Assembly: GCA_030639305.1 (NCBI GenBank)
Contig: DAOWCY010000078.1
Location: forward strand, 1 to 29,133
Direction of reading: 5' to 3'
DNA length: 29,133 nucleotides
DNA from: JAGLQA01 sp023135565
GTDB taxonomy: Bacteria; Acidobacteriota; Aminicenantia; UBA2199
Below, one piece after another: positions 1 to 8,989 of the stretch. Every line of letters begins with the position of its first letter. Within the stretch, counting starts at the first letter, position 1. The notes below the pieces were generated by a model. That model had not been told where the DNA came from. It did not search any database and was given only the letters and a program-made list of their open reading frames with translations. The position numbers and the translations under genes are program-made.

Positions 1-262
1 GGATTTTTTGTGCTGGAGCAAAATTATAGAAAAGGAGAACAGAATGCGACTCATGTTTCAGTTTCAAGAAACCTTTGAAGAGATAAAATTATATGGTATC
101 ATTTTATCTTGTTTTATTGGGGCCGCCAAATGGCACTATTCGAGAGGGGACTGCGCTCGAATATCTCTGACCCCCCCCTGCCCGTTATCGGCTCCCCGCG
201 CCGCGGCTTAGAGGGTGGGTGCGCTGCACCCTTGATTTTTTTTTATCGGTAGGGTAAAATCT
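1..262. other. Upstream non-coding stretch
   Basis: No convincing gene is seen here. An ATG at 44 with an AAGGAG sequence just upstream could begin a 55-residue peptide. Its C-terminal third runs into GC-rich repeat-like DNA (proline/alanine-rich, ending near 211) and it resembles nothing I recognise, so it is not called. A short inverted repeat, ATTCGAG/CTCGAAT, lies around 137-161. The segment around 203-231 resembles, in reverse complement, the repeat-rich stretch near 25171-25203, so part of this leader is dispersed repeat DNA. Confidence 0.5.
217..244 (+). terminator. Hairpin followed by T-run, intrinsic terminator
   Basis: GGGTGC (217-222) and GCACCC (226-231) form a six-pair GC-rich stem with a three-base loop. 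They are followed by TTGA and a run of nine T. This has the form of a Rho-independent terminator. It would end transcription entering from the left, or act as a leader attenuator, since the next gene starts less than 20 bases downstream. Confidence 0.55.
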
Positions 263-3200
263 TTGCAAATGAGGAAGACACGGCTGAGTTTAATTTTGAA
301 TGCCTTTGTTATATGGTTTTTCTTTTCATTTTTTTTGATGTCTTTTGTTTTGTCGGCATTAGACCCGCAAAAGAAGATTACCCAATACACCGTAAAAAAA
401 TGGGATATGGCAGCGGGGCTGCCGGGGAATTCCGTGTTCGCTATCTTGCAGACCGGGAACGGTTATCTCTGGGTCGGCACCCGGGATGGGCTAGCTCGTT
501 TTGACGGTTTTGATTTCGAGTTGTATAACAAGGAAAGAATCTCCCAATTTAAAGACAATGATATCCGTGCCCTTTATGAGGATCAAAACGACGTCCTGTG
601 GATCGGCACCGACAGCGGCGGGCTGATCCGGTATAAAGCCGGCGAATTTTTTACTTACCCGGCGGCGGGACACAAAACTCTCGATAAAATAAAAGTTATC
701 TCGGAGGACCGCTGGGGCAATCTCTGGATCGGCAGTTCTAACGCTGGTCTTACCTGTTTGCGGCATGGTGAATTTATTACCTATATCGACAAAGAAGACT
801 CACCCGGTAACGAGGTGAGAGCCATATTAAAAGATAAAAAAGAAGATCTCTGGGTGACAACCGAAACCGGAATTTTCAAAATAGTCGAACCCGGGGTTTT
901 CCGGCCCTACGCACAAGAACTATCTCCCTACTACAAATCAGTTTCCCTTTATGATGGAGATACAGGCGAATTGTGGGTAGGCACGGGAGGTAAACACCTC
1001 TTCCGTTTAAAAAACGGCAAACTCACATCTTATGGAGATGAAGAAGGATTCACCTATCCCGCCATTAATTGCCTTTATAAAGACAGGAATAAAAATCTCT
1101 GGATAGGGACGGATGGGGGCGGTCTAACCCGGCTGCGGGACGGTGTTTCGAGTACTCTTAGCGGCAAAGACGGGTTGGGCAGCGACTATGTTTATTCTAT
1201 TTATGAAGACAGGGAAGAAAATCTCTGGGTGGGCACTCTTCATGGCGGTTTGTTCCGGATAAGTGACAGCAAGTTCACCACTTATTATGAAAGAGAAGGA
1301 TTGGTTCATAATGAGATACATTGTGTCTATGAGTCCGCCGCCGGTGACCTGTGGGTCGGCAGCAAAGAGGGACTAAATTTATTGAAAAAAGGGCCGGACG
1401 GCACATTCAGCACAGAATTGTCCATTAGCGATGAACTTTTATACTCCTCTGTGCCACTATCCGGGAAGAATTTTGTTTTTTTGCGAAATTTTTCTAAAAA
1501 AGAAGAAATCATTTCGTCCACGTTCATGGACCGCGAGCCAGCGCCCGCTTCTGTGACCTGCCTTTTCGAAGACCGGGACGGCAGCCTCTGGATCGGCACC
1601 TATGGGGGGCTTCATCTCTTCAAAGACGGTAAAATTGCCGGCATATTAACCGAAAAAGAGGGCCTGTCCGATAACAGGATAACCTGCATGCAGGGCGACA
1701 GCCGGGGGAATATTTGGGTAGGCACCGAAGCGGGGCTGAACCGGTTCAGCCGCCACAAAGGCGAATTGACTATTTTCACAACAAAAGATGGACTCACAGA
1801 TAATTTCATCAAATTTGTTTTCGAGGACAGCCGGGGGAGACTGTGGGCCGGTACGAAGACAGGACTCGACACCTTTAAAGATGGGGTTTTCGCAGCATCC
1901 AACCCGGCTGCCCGGTTAGAAAAAAAACCTTTCCACTGCGCTTACGAAGATGGCTTAGGAACGATCTGGTTCGGCAGCGGCGGGGGCCTGTTCAGGCTGC
2001 GTGGAGGCGAGTTCAAACTCTATACGGTGCAGGATGGCCTGAAAGATAATTATGTATATTCCATCCTCGAAGATGAAAGGGGCTATCTCTGGCTGGCCGG
2101 TAGGAAAGAGATTTCGCGGATAGAGAAAAAGGAGCTGGCTGATTTTGCCGTGGGAAAAACCCACCGGGTTTCTCCACGCTCTTACAATGAGAAGGACGGC
2201 ATGAAATCAAGTTGGTGGAACGGTCCCGGCTGCAAAACCCGGGACGGCAGGTTGTGGTTTCCTACCAGTATGGGGGTCGCCGTCACCGACCCCAATCGTG
2301 AAGAAAAGAAGGCAGCGCCAACGCCTATTATTAATAGACTCATCATAGATGGGGAACCGGTGAATACCCGGGACGGGGCAGTGGAGAAAAAACCGCTGGA
2401 AATAGCGCCCGGTAAAAGGCGGTTCGAGTTTTATTATACAGGCATGGTTTTTGTTAATCCGCGGCGTATCGGTTTTAAGATAAAATTAGCCGGTTATGAC
2501 AGCGATTGGGTGGACATGGGGAGCCGGCGCAGTACTGCTTATACCGGTCTTTCGCCGGGCTTGTATACTTTTCAAGTAAAAGCCGCCGATGCCGAAGGTG
2601 TGTGGCCCCCGGACAGCGTTTCTTTTTCTTTTTATTTGCGGCCTTATTTTTCCCAGACCTTATGGTTTTATTTTTTAGTTTTCCTGTCGGTTGTGTTGAC
2701 TGCTTTTTTTTCATACCGGCTGCGTATCAGGCAGTTAAGAACCAGGGAGAAAAAATTGGGCCGGTTGGTGCAGCAGCGCACTAAGGACCTGGAAGAGCGC
2801 AACCTCGATCTCGATCTCGCCCGCCGGAACATCGAGCAGTCCAAAGACCTGATCGAAGCCAAAAGTCTCCAGTTGGAATCGCAGACCGTGCAATTGAGAG
2901 AGCAGTCGGAAAAGCTCCTGGAGATGGACAAAGTAAAGTCCAGGTTTTTCGCTAATATTTCCCATGAGTTTCGCACCCCGCTGACATTGATTATGGGGCC
3001 TTTGCAGCAGATGCTTTCGAGCAGTGACGAAAAACAGCAGAAGAAATTAAATTTAATGCTGCGCAATGCGCAGCGTTTGTTAGGATTGATCGACCAGTTG
3101 TTAGCGCTCTCCAAATTTGAGAGTGGCAAAGTGCAGCTTCACGCCGTGCGTCAAAATATAATTCCTTTATTAAAGGGGGCAGTGGCGAATTTTGAGCCTT

Positions 3201-4669
3201 TAGCCGACCAGAATGAATTGGAATTGGAGTTTCGTGCCGGGGAGGAGGATATCGAGCTTTACGTAGATGCCGGGAAGATAGAGGACGTGATTTATAATCT
3301 TTTGATAAATGCCGTCAAGTTCACCCCCGCCGGAGGCAAGATTACTGTTACGGCAGAGCGGATTGAAGCTTCTGAAGAGGATGGCCGCGCACCTGGATTA
3401 TCGTGCAAAGAGAAGGAAAATAATAAAAAGTTTTGTGGGGGTGCAGGGGGTGGTTTTTCAAAAGAACCCCCTGCCCGCCGGAGGCAAGCCGGTTCTTTAC
3501 GTATATCGGTACGTGACACCGGCCCCGGGATACCTAAGGAGCAATTATCTTTTATCTTCGACCGATTTTATCAAGCCGAGGAAATTAATGAACAGCGGCA
3601 GGCTGGAGCCGGGATCGGTCTTGCGTTAGTCAAGGAGTTGGTGCAGTTACATCATGGCAAGATCGACGTTTACAGTTGGGAAGGCAGGGGCACTGAGTTT
3701 GTTATATCGCTGCCTTTAGGAGAGGCGCACTTAGCAGCCGATGAAATCGTCGAACCGGGTGAGGCGCAATCTCTTGCCTCCGGCGGCCAGGGGCGCTTTT
3801 TAAAAAAACTGCCCCTGGACCCCGCAAAAACTTTTGTTGATTTTACAGGCGAAGATCCCGACCGGGAGACAAAAGAAATCCCCGCTAAACCATTTCCCTC
3901 TGTGTCCTCTGTGCTCTCTGTGGCTAAAAAAGACATCATACTTATAGTAGAAGACAGCGCCGACATGCGGGAGTATATTCGCGGAGCCATCGAGGGATTT
4001 TATGATGTTTTGGAAGCAGCGGACGGCCGGGAAGGGCTGCAAAAAGCCCGGGAGACGATTCCCGATCTCATTATTAGCGATATTATGATGCCCGAAGTAG
4101 ACGGTTACGAACTATGCCGCACCTTAAAGAACGACGTCAAAACCAGCCACATTCCCATTATTTTGTTGACTGCCAAAGCCTCGGAGGAGAGTGTGATCAC
4201 AGGTTTAGAAACCGGAGCCGACGATTATGTGACCAAACCTTTCAGCGCAAAGATATTGACCGCCCGGATCAAGAATCTTATAGACCTGCGCCGCCGGTTA
4301 CATATGAACATAGGCCGGGAGATGACCTTACAGCCCGCGGAAATCGAAGTATCGGCTTTAGACAAAGAATTTCTAAAAGAACTCCGGCAAGTGATCGACA
4401 AAAATTTAGCCGACACGGAGTTTAATGTAGAGCAGTTGGCAAAGGAGCTGTACATGGACCGTTCTACTGTTTACCGCAAGGTCTATGCCTTAACCGGCGA
4501 AACCCCCACCGATTTTATTCGCACCTGCCGGCTCAAACGCGCCGCCGAGCTGCTGCAAGATAATTCCGGCACTGTGTTGGAAATCGCTTTTGAGGTAGGG
4601 TTTTCCAGCGCCAATTATTTCACTAAATGTTTTAAAGCGAAGTTTGGCCGCCTGCCCTCGGAGTTTTAG
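263..4669 (+). CDS. Hybrid two-component system: propeller sensor kinase with receiver and AraC-type DNA-binding domain
   Basis: One protein combines sensing, kinase, receiver and transcription factor, like the HTCS regulators known from Bacteroidetes. It has an N-terminal signal anchor (about 8-32) and many propeller repeats of the form LWVGT..GL.R (about 60-690). A Y_Y_Y domain (715-790), one membrane helix (800-820) and a coiled coil follow. Next come HisKA with H901 in SHEFRTPL, a HATPase with its N box near 1012-1020 and G1 box DTGPGIP at D1085, and a receiver with phospho-acceptor D1273. A C-terminal AraC HTH (1385-1468) completes it. The sensor should be periplasmic and the output cytoplasmic. 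The start is uncertain: TTG at 263 lies 8 bases after AGGG, and ATG at 269 is also possible. In-frame dispersed repeats expand the HATPase domain (about 1053-1075) and the HATPase-receiver linker (about 1171-1223). The ligand is unknown, and the tricorn gene downstream is a possible target. Confidence 0.93.
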   Translation: MQMRKTRLSLILNAFVIWFFFSFFLMSFVLSALDPQKKITQYTVKKWDMAAGLPGNSVFAILQTGNGYLWVGTRDGLARFDGFDFELYNKERISQFKDNDIRALYEDQNDVLWIGTDSGGLIRYKAGEFFTYPAAGHKTLDKIKVISEDRWGNLWIGSSNAGLTCLRHGEFITYIDKEDSPGNEVRAILKDKKEDLWVTTETGIFKIVEPGVFRPYAQELSPYYKSVSLYDGDTGELWVGTGGKHLFRLKNGKLTSYGDEEGFTYPAINCLYKDRNKNLWIGTDGGGLTRLRDGVSSTLSGKDGLGSDYVYSIYEDREENLWVGTLHGGLFRISDSKFTTYYEREGLVHNEIHCVYESAAGDLWVGSKEGLNLLKKGPDGTFSTELSISDELLYSSVPLSGKNFVFLRNFSKKEEIISSTFMDREPAPASVTCLFEDRDGSLWIGTYGGLHLFKDGKIAGILTEKEGLSDNRITCMQGDSRGNIWVGTEAGLNRFSRHKGELTIFTTKDGLTDNFIKFVFEDSRGRLWAGTKTGLDTFKDGVFAASNPAARLEKKPFHCAYEDGLGTIWFGSGGGLFRLRGGEFKLYTVQDGLKDNYVYSILEDERGYLWLAGRKEISRIEKKELADFAVGKTHRVSPRSYNEKDGMKSSWWNGPGCKTRDGRLWFPTSMGVAVTDPNREEKKAAPTPIINRLIIDGEPVNTRDGAVEKKPLEIAPGKRRFEFYYTGMVFVNPRRIGFKIKLAGYDSDWVDMGSRRSTAYTGLSPGLYTFQVKAADAEGVWPPDSVSFSFYLRPYFSQTLWFYFLVFLSVVLTAFFSYRLRIRQLRTREKKLGRLVQQRTKDLEERNLDLDLARRNIEQSKDLIEAKSLQLESQTVQLREQSEKLLEMDKVKSRFFANISHEFRTPLTLIMGPLQQMLSSSDEKQQKKLNLMLRNAQRLLGLIDQLLALSKFESGKVQLHAVRQNIIPLLKGAVANFEPLADQNELELEFRAGEEDIELYVDAGKIEDVIYNLLINAVKFTPAGGKITVTAERIEASEEDGRAPGLSCKEKENNKKFCGGAGGGFSKEPPARRRQAGSLRISVRDTGPGIPKEQLSFIFDRFYQAEEINEQRQAGAGIGLALVKELVQLHHGKIDVYSWEGRGTEFVISLPLGEAHLAADEIVEPGEAQSLASGGQGRFLKKLPLDPAKTFVDFTGEDPDRETKEIPAKPFPSVSSVLSVAKKDIILIVEDSADMREYIRGAIEGFYDVLEAADGREGLQKARETIPDLIISDIMMPEVDGYELCRTLKNDVKTSHIPIILLTAKASEESVITGLETGADDYVTKPFSAKILTARIKNLIDLRRRLHMNIGREMTLQPAEIEVSALDKEFLKELRQVIDKNLADTEFNVEQLAKELYMDRSTVYRKVYALTGETPTDFIRTCRLKRAAELLQDNSGTVLEIAFEVGFSSANYFTKCFKAKFGRLPSEF
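3418..3487 (+). repeat. R1 dispersed hairpin repeat, copy 1, inside the sensor-kinase gene
   Basis: This copy carries the R1 flanks AAAAGTTTTG (left) and CCGCCGGAGGCAA (right). Between them is a stem, GCAGGGGGT (3443-3451) with ACCCCCTGC (3466-3474), around a T-run/A-run loop. It is read in frame without a stop. It inserts a Gly- and Arg-rich segment (about residues 1053-1075) between the N box and the DTGPGIP G1 box of the ATP-binding domain. Confidence 0.8.
3774..3838 (-). repeat. R1 dispersed hairpin repeat, copy 2, inverted, inside the sensor-kinase gene
   Basis: Read on the - strand, this stretch has the R1 flanks (CAAAAGTTTTTG and CCGCCGGAGGCAAGAG). Its own stem is CCAGGGGC (3787-3794) with GCCCCTGG (3811-3818). 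It is translated in frame as part of the linker between the HATPase domain and the receiver domain. Its orientation is opposite to copy 1, about 290 bp away. Confidence 0.8.
3893..3924 (-). repeat. 9 bp-periodic repeat (R3) inside the sensor-kinase gene
   Basis: Three 9 bp units of the form CTCTGTGNN are read in frame as a Ser/Val-rich linker just before the receiver domain. Related 9 bp-periodic stretches lie in intergenic DNA at 4700-4719 and 25140-25168. In both of those places an R1 copy also lies close by. Confidence 0.65.
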
Positions 4670-4699
4670 GAACAAAAAATCGGCCTACCATGAAATTAG

Positions 4700-4803
4700 C
4701 CACTGAGGGCACAGAGGGGAGAGCGCTTCTAGCTTTTAAATAATTAAAAGTTTTGATCAAACTTTTTCAAAAGTTTGGCCCCCGGCAGGGCCGCCGGAGG
4801 CAA
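4700..4803 (+). repeat. R3 stretch plus R1 copy 3 in the sensor-tricorn intergenic region
   Basis: The gap between the sensor kinase and the tricorn gene holds a short R3-like repeat (4700-4719) directly followed by a full R1 copy (4721-4803). The stem is CAAACTTTT (4758-4766) with AAAAGTTTG (4769-4777), followed by the GC-rich tail CCGCCGGAGGCAA. The rest of the gap (4804-4955) shows only AT-rich DNA that must carry the tricorn promoter. I cannot pick a convincing -35/-10 pair there. Confidence 0.75.
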
Positions 4804-4955
4804 AGAATGATTTAATTTCATTCGTTTCCGGGTGAGGCTCGAATCATGATGGAGTGTCCCTTTTTCCCCTGGAAACTTAATCGAAACCATTTCGTATATC
4901 ATAGATTAAAACACTGTTAAATAATAAAAACTAAAACCAAAAATTCGGAGGTAAT

Positions 4956-7900
4956 ATGAAAAAAAATCTATTGTTCGTTTTAACGATCGTTTTCTTGTGC
5001 AGTTTCGTTTTTTCCACTAACGATGCACGTTTACTGAGATTCCCGGATATCAACAAAGACCTGATCGCCTTTGTTTACGCCGGCGACATCTGGACCGTCC
5101 CGGCCTCGGGAGGAGACGCCGTCAGGCTGACTTCACACGAAGGACTGGAACTATTTCCTAAAATATCACCGGACGGCAAGTGGATCGCTTTTTCCGGCGA
5201 ATACACCGGCACAAGACAGGTTTACGTGATGCCCGTAAAAGGCGGCACACCAAAACAACTCACTTATTATAACGATGCCGGCGTGGAACATATGCCGCCC
5301 CGGGGCGGGTTCGACCATATCCCCTTAGACTGGACCAATTGCAGCAAAAAAATAATGATCAGGGCCAACCGCACACCCTATGGCGAAAGAAGCGGCAAAT
5401 ACTTCTTAGTCGACCTAAAAGGCGGTTTGGAAATCCCGCTGCAAATCCCGGAAGGCGGCTTCGGTTCTTTTTCACCCGATAACGACAAAATCGTCTACAC
5501 CCCCATCTATCGCGAATTCCGCGCCTGGAAAAGGTACAAAGGCGGTAGAGCACAGGATGTCTGGATTTATGACCTGAAAAAAGACACATCCAAAAGACTG
5601 ACAACCTTCACCGGCACCGACCAACATCCATCCTGGTACAAAGACAAAATATATTTTGTTTCCGATAAGGATTTGAGGCTGAATTTCTGGTCTTACGACC
5701 TAAAAAGCGGCAAAATGACCCAGGTTACCAGCCACAAAGAGTTCGATGTACTGTGGCCTTCCGGCGAAAATGAACTGCGGGTCTACGAAAACGGCGGCTA
5801 TATCTACAAACTCAACTTAGATACAGGAAAAACAACCAGACTCACCGTCAATATCCATTTTGACAATCCCAATACTATCCCCGCTTTCAGGGATGTTTCA
5901 AAGTCCATCTCCCGGTTCGGGGCGGCAATTTCGCCCACAGGTAAAAGAGTCGTATTCGACGCCCGGGGCGACATCTTTACCGTGCCTGCCAAAGACGGCA
6001 TCACCTACAACCTGACCCGCACACAGGGCGTCAGAGAAATGTACCCGGCCTGGTCCCCGGACGGCAAATGGATCGCTTATATTTCCGATAAAACCGGCGA
6101 CTACGAAATCTACCTCTTAGACCCCAAAGGAAAAGAAAAAACAATCCGGTTAACCAAAAACCATAAAGTATGGAAAACCCCGCCGTTGTGGTCACCGGAC
6201 AGCAAGATGTTCCTTTTCTTAGATAAGGAAAAAGGGCTGCAAATCCTCGCTGTGAAATCGAAAAAAATTACGGTAGTGGATGAAAAAGGCAAAACAGCCG
6301 GGATAGATGATTTCAGTTGGTCTCACGATTCAAAATGGATCGTTTACAGCAAAACCGGCGCCAACCGCTTAGAGAACATCTGGGTCTACTCCCTACAGGA
6401 GAAGAAAACCCGCTGCCTGTTGGACAACAAATATGATAACTTTGCCCCTACTTTTTCACAAGACGGCAAGTTTATATATTTCATCTCGGACCGGGATTTT
6501 AACATGAGTTTCCGGGACGGTTTTTCCAGCATGGAATTCGACTTTGTCCTTACCAAAACGGCCAGGTTTTATGCCGTCGCGCTAACCGGAGATGCTCCCA
6601 AACTCTTCGCGGACAAGAACGATGTAGAAGAAGTCAAAAAAGAGAAAACCGGCAAAGACTCAGCAGCTAAAAAAGGAAAAGATAAGAAAGATAAAGATAA
6701 GAAAAAAGACAAAGACAAAGACAGCGTCAAAGCCGTCAAAATCGATTTCGACGGTATAAACAAAAGAATTATCGTGTTCCCTATGGGCACCGACAGGTAT
6801 AGCTTTATCTATGACCTGGGTAAAAAAGTGTTGTACGGCAAAGCCGGCGGCCTTTACCTTTTCGACATGAAGAAGAAAAAATCGGAATTGGTGATGAAGG
6901 GCATTAGAGGCGGTGATATTTCGGTTGACGGTAAAAAAATACTTTACCGGGCCAAGGGCAAATATGGAATCATCGACCTCAAACCCAATCAAAAAGCAGG
7001 CAGCGGCACACTGAATTTAAAAGATCTCACCATGAAGATAGACCCCAAAAAAGAGTGGCGGCAGATATATAATGAAGGCTGGAGAATTTTCCGGGATTGG
7101 TTCTATGTGAAAAACATGCACGGCGTAGACTGGGCAAAAATGAAGCAGCGTTATGCTGAATTGCTTCCTTATGTCAGTCACAGGGCCGATTTAGATTATA
7201 TTTTCGGAGAGTTGATAGGTGAACTCAATGCCGGACATACTTATGTCAACCACGGGGATTTCAAAAAGGTGAAACGGATAGATACCGGGCTGCTGGGCAT
7301 CGAGCTAAAAGCGGATAAAAAAGCGGGCCGCTATATAATCGCTAAGATTTATGAAGGCGAAAACTGGAATGAAAAAACCCGTTCCCCTCTCACCGAGCAA
7401 GGGATTAATGTAAAAGAAGGAGACTACCTGCTGAGCCTGAACGGTTTTGATGTTACCCTCAAAGACAACCCTTACCGTTTCTTAGAGAACACGGTAGGCA
7501 AAAAGATTGAGATAAAAGTGAGCGCTAAAGCCGACGGCAGCGGCGCCAAAACCTACTTAGTGAAACCCACCAAGAGCGAATATGAACTGCGTACTTTAGA
7601 CTGGGTGAATTCCAGGAGAAAGTTGGTCGATAAATTGTCCGGCGGCAGGATCGGTTATATCTTTGTGCCCGATACCGCGGTTGAAGGCAACCGGGAACTT
7701 TTCAAAGGATTATATGCTTATAATGACAAAGAAGCATTTATCATCGATGAACGCTATAACGGCGGCGGCTGGTCCCCGGGAAAAATGATAGAGAAGCTCT
7801 CCGCGGAACCTATCAGTTATTGGAGCAGGAGAGGCTTAGACTTGAGACCCGAACCCCTGTTCACCTTAGATGGTCCCAAGGTCATGTTGATCAACCATTT

Positions 7901-8276
7901 CTCATCTTCCGGCGGGGATAACTTCCCTTACTGGTTCAAAAAGAAGAATCTCGGCAAACTTATCGGCACTCGCACCTGGGGCGGTCTGGTCGGTTATGGT
8001 TGGAGTCCCGGGCTGGTTGACGGGCCTTCATTTGCGGTTCCCATGTCGGGGATCGTAGGCACGGACGGTGAATACATCGTAGAAGGCGTCGGGGTGTACC
8101 CGGACGAAGGATTCGAAGTGTACGACAGGCCGGAAGAGGTTGCCAAAGGGAAAGACCCCTGTATAGAAGTGGCGGTAAAGCACCTATTGGAAGAGTTAAA
8201 GAAAAAACCTCATGAAAAAATCACCAACCCCAAAGACCCCGATCGTTCCAAATGGTACGAAAAAGAGATAAAGTAG
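4956..8276 (+). CDS. Secreted tricorn protease homologue (peptidase S41 family)
   Basis: This serine protease should process oligopeptides. Residues 1-20 are a signal peptide, which predicts a periplasmic or surface location; archaeal tricorn is cytosolic. Two propeller regions with PD40-type repeats (SPDGKWIAF, SPDGKWIAY) span about 25-555. A very lysine-rich spacer (about 561-592) separates them from a further propeller-like segment and the tricorn core domain. A PDZ-like domain (about 778-866) and the S41 catalytic domain follow. By alignment with Thermoplasma tricorn the catalytic residues are H761 (NAGH), S985 (SSSGGD) and E1043 (VEGVGVYPDE). The Asp after the tricorn nucleophile is Gly here. 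At 1106 residues it is near the usual family length. The start is fixed by GGAGGT five bases ahead of the ATG. The nearest upstream gene is the propeller sensor regulator, which may control it. Confidence 0.92.
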   Translation: MKKNLLFVLTIVFLCSFVFSTNDARLLRFPDINKDLIAFVYAGDIWTVPASGGDAVRLTSHEGLELFPKISPDGKWIAFSGEYTGTRQVYVMPVKGGTPKQLTYYNDAGVEHMPPRGGFDHIPLDWTNCSKKIMIRANRTPYGERSGKYFLVDLKGGLEIPLQIPEGGFGSFSPDNDKIVYTPIYREFRAWKRYKGGRAQDVWIYDLKKDTSKRLTTFTGTDQHPSWYKDKIYFVSDKDLRLNFWSYDLKSGKMTQVTSHKEFDVLWPSGENELRVYENGGYIYKLNLDTGKTTRLTVNIHFDNPNTIPAFRDVSKSISRFGAAISPTGKRVVFDARGDIFTVPAKDGITYNLTRTQGVREMYPAWSPDGKWIAYISDKTGDYEIYLLDPKGKEKTIRLTKNHKVWKTPPLWSPDSKMFLFLDKEKGLQILAVKSKKITVVDEKGKTAGIDDFSWSHDSKWIVYSKTGANRLENIWVYSLQEKKTRCLLDNKYDNFAPTFSQDGKFIYFISDRDFNMSFRDGFSSMEFDFVLTKTARFYAVALTGDAPKLFADKNDVEEVKKEKTGKDSAAKKGKDKKDKDKKKDKDKDSVKAVKIDFDGINKRIIVFPMGTDRYSFIYDLGKKVLYGKAGGLYLFDMKKKKSELVMKGIRGGDISVDGKKILYRAKGKYGIIDLKPNQKAGSGTLNLKDLTMKIDPKKEWRQIYNEGWRIFRDWFYVKNMHGVDWAKMKQRYAELLPYVSHRADLDYIFGELIGELNAGHTYVNHGDFKKVKRIDTGLLGIELKADKKAGRYIIAKIYEGENWNEKTRSPLTEQGINVKEGDYLLSLNGFDVTLKDNPYRFLENTVGKKIEIKVSAKADGSGAKTYLVKPTKSEYELRTLDWVNSRRKLVDKLSGGRIGYIFVPDTAVEGNRELFKGLYAYNDKEAFIIDERYNGGGWSPGKMIEKLSAEPISYWSRRGLDLRPEPLFTLDGPKVMLINHFSSSGGDNFPYWFKKKNLGKLIGTRTWGGLVGYGWSPGLVDGPSFAVPMSGIVGTDGEYIVEGVGVYPDEGFEVYDRPEEVAKGKDPCIEVAVKHLLEELKKKPHEKITNPKDPDRSKWYEKEIK

Positions 8277-8327
8277 AATTTTAAGGATCCACGAGGAATT
8301 TCTATTCCCCAGGATGATCTTTTATTA

Positions 8328-8435
8328 CTCAGGTTGAGGAAACGACCGGCGAACTTTAGGAGTCTATAAGTACTCGTGAGTTTTGAGGGGCTCGAGCTCT
8401 TTTCTGAGAATTCTCGAGCTCCTCCTTAACCTGAG
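8328..8435 (-). repeat. R4 foldback element, copy A, downstream of dut
   Basis: This 108 bp element has 13 bp terminal inverted repeats with one mismatch: CTCAGGTTGAGGA (8328-8340) and TCCTTAACCTGAG (8423-8435). An internal CTCGAG/CTCGAG stem is also present. On the - strand it is collinear with copy B at 9679-9785, with about four bases in five identical over the first ~68 bp by eye. It lies immediately after the dut stop on the coding strand of dut, so it would be part of the dut 3' transcript. A short purine-rich stretch (8436-8457) between it and dut resembles the array next to copy B. Confidence 0.7.
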
Positions 8436-8456
8436 CCCTCTTGAGCTCTCTTGAGA

Positions 8457-8885
8457 TCAAAATCCTGTTGAGCCGAAGCCCCCCTCTCCCCTACCGGTAT
8501 CGGACAACTCGTCCACCTGCAGCACATCTACAGTCAAAACCGGTTTTACTACCAATTGGGCGATTTTCATCCCCTCTTCAACGACAAATCTATCTTTACT
8601 GTGATTAATCAAAATCACCTTTATTTCTCCTCTATAACCGTAATCGATTGTCCCCGGGGCATTCAGCACCGTAACTCCGTATCTTAAGGCCAACCCGCTG
8701 CGGGGTCTGACCTGCGCTTCGGTATTTTCCGGTAGTTCGATGATAATACCTGTTTTTATTAGGGCGCTCTCTCCCGCCGCTATCGCCTTCCTTTCTATCG
8801 AGAAGATGTCTAACCCGGCGTCTCCCGGATGTGCGGCCCGGGGCAAGAGCGCCTTTTCAGCCAATAATTTTACTTTCAATTGCAA
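8457..8885 (-). CDS. dut: Deoxyuridine 5'-triphosphate nucleotidohydrolase (dUTPase)
   Basis: The enzyme hydrolyses dUTP to dUMP and PPi in the cytoplasm. This keeps uracil out of DNA and supplies dUMP for thymidylate synthesis. All five trimeric-dUTPase motifs are visible. They are GDAGLDI (21-27), RPRSGLA (60-66), GTIDYGYRGEIKV (78-90, with the uracil-binding Asp/Tyr region), GMKIAQLVV (105-113) and the C-terminal P-loop-like GRGEGGFGSTGF (131-142). Its 142 residues match the family. The start is a TTG codon at 8885 preceded by AGGAG at good spacing; a second TTG two codons in is possible. An unknown gene lies upstream on the same strand (104 bp gap), and a foldback repeat follows directly. 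Confidence 0.96.
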   Translation of the reverse strand: MQLKVKLLAEKALLPRAAHPGDAGLDIFSIERKAIAAGESALIKTGIIIELPENTEAQVRPRSGLALRYGVTVLNAPGTIDYGYRGEIKVILINHSKDRFVVEEGMKIAQLVVKPVLTVDVLQVDELSDTGRGEGGFGSTGF

Positions 8886-8989
8886 GATTTTTTCTCCTAT
8901 TTTTTATATTACTGCGAATTGTTTCCCGCAGTCAACCGGTGAATTATAGAATCCTGAGAGCCCCCTCATAATTCATAACTAAGTTCGTT

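Noticed and set aside
8..211. Open frame of 67 codons at the left edge
   Set aside because: Its 3' third is GC-rich repeat-like DNA, composition is odd and no family is recognised. The ATG at 44 has an SD-like site, but that is not enough to call a gene.
3309..3990. Frameshift or gene fusion in the sensor kinase near the HATPase-receiver junction
   Set aside because: The frame is continuous and all motifs on both sides are intact. The odd segments are explained by in-frame repeat insertions.
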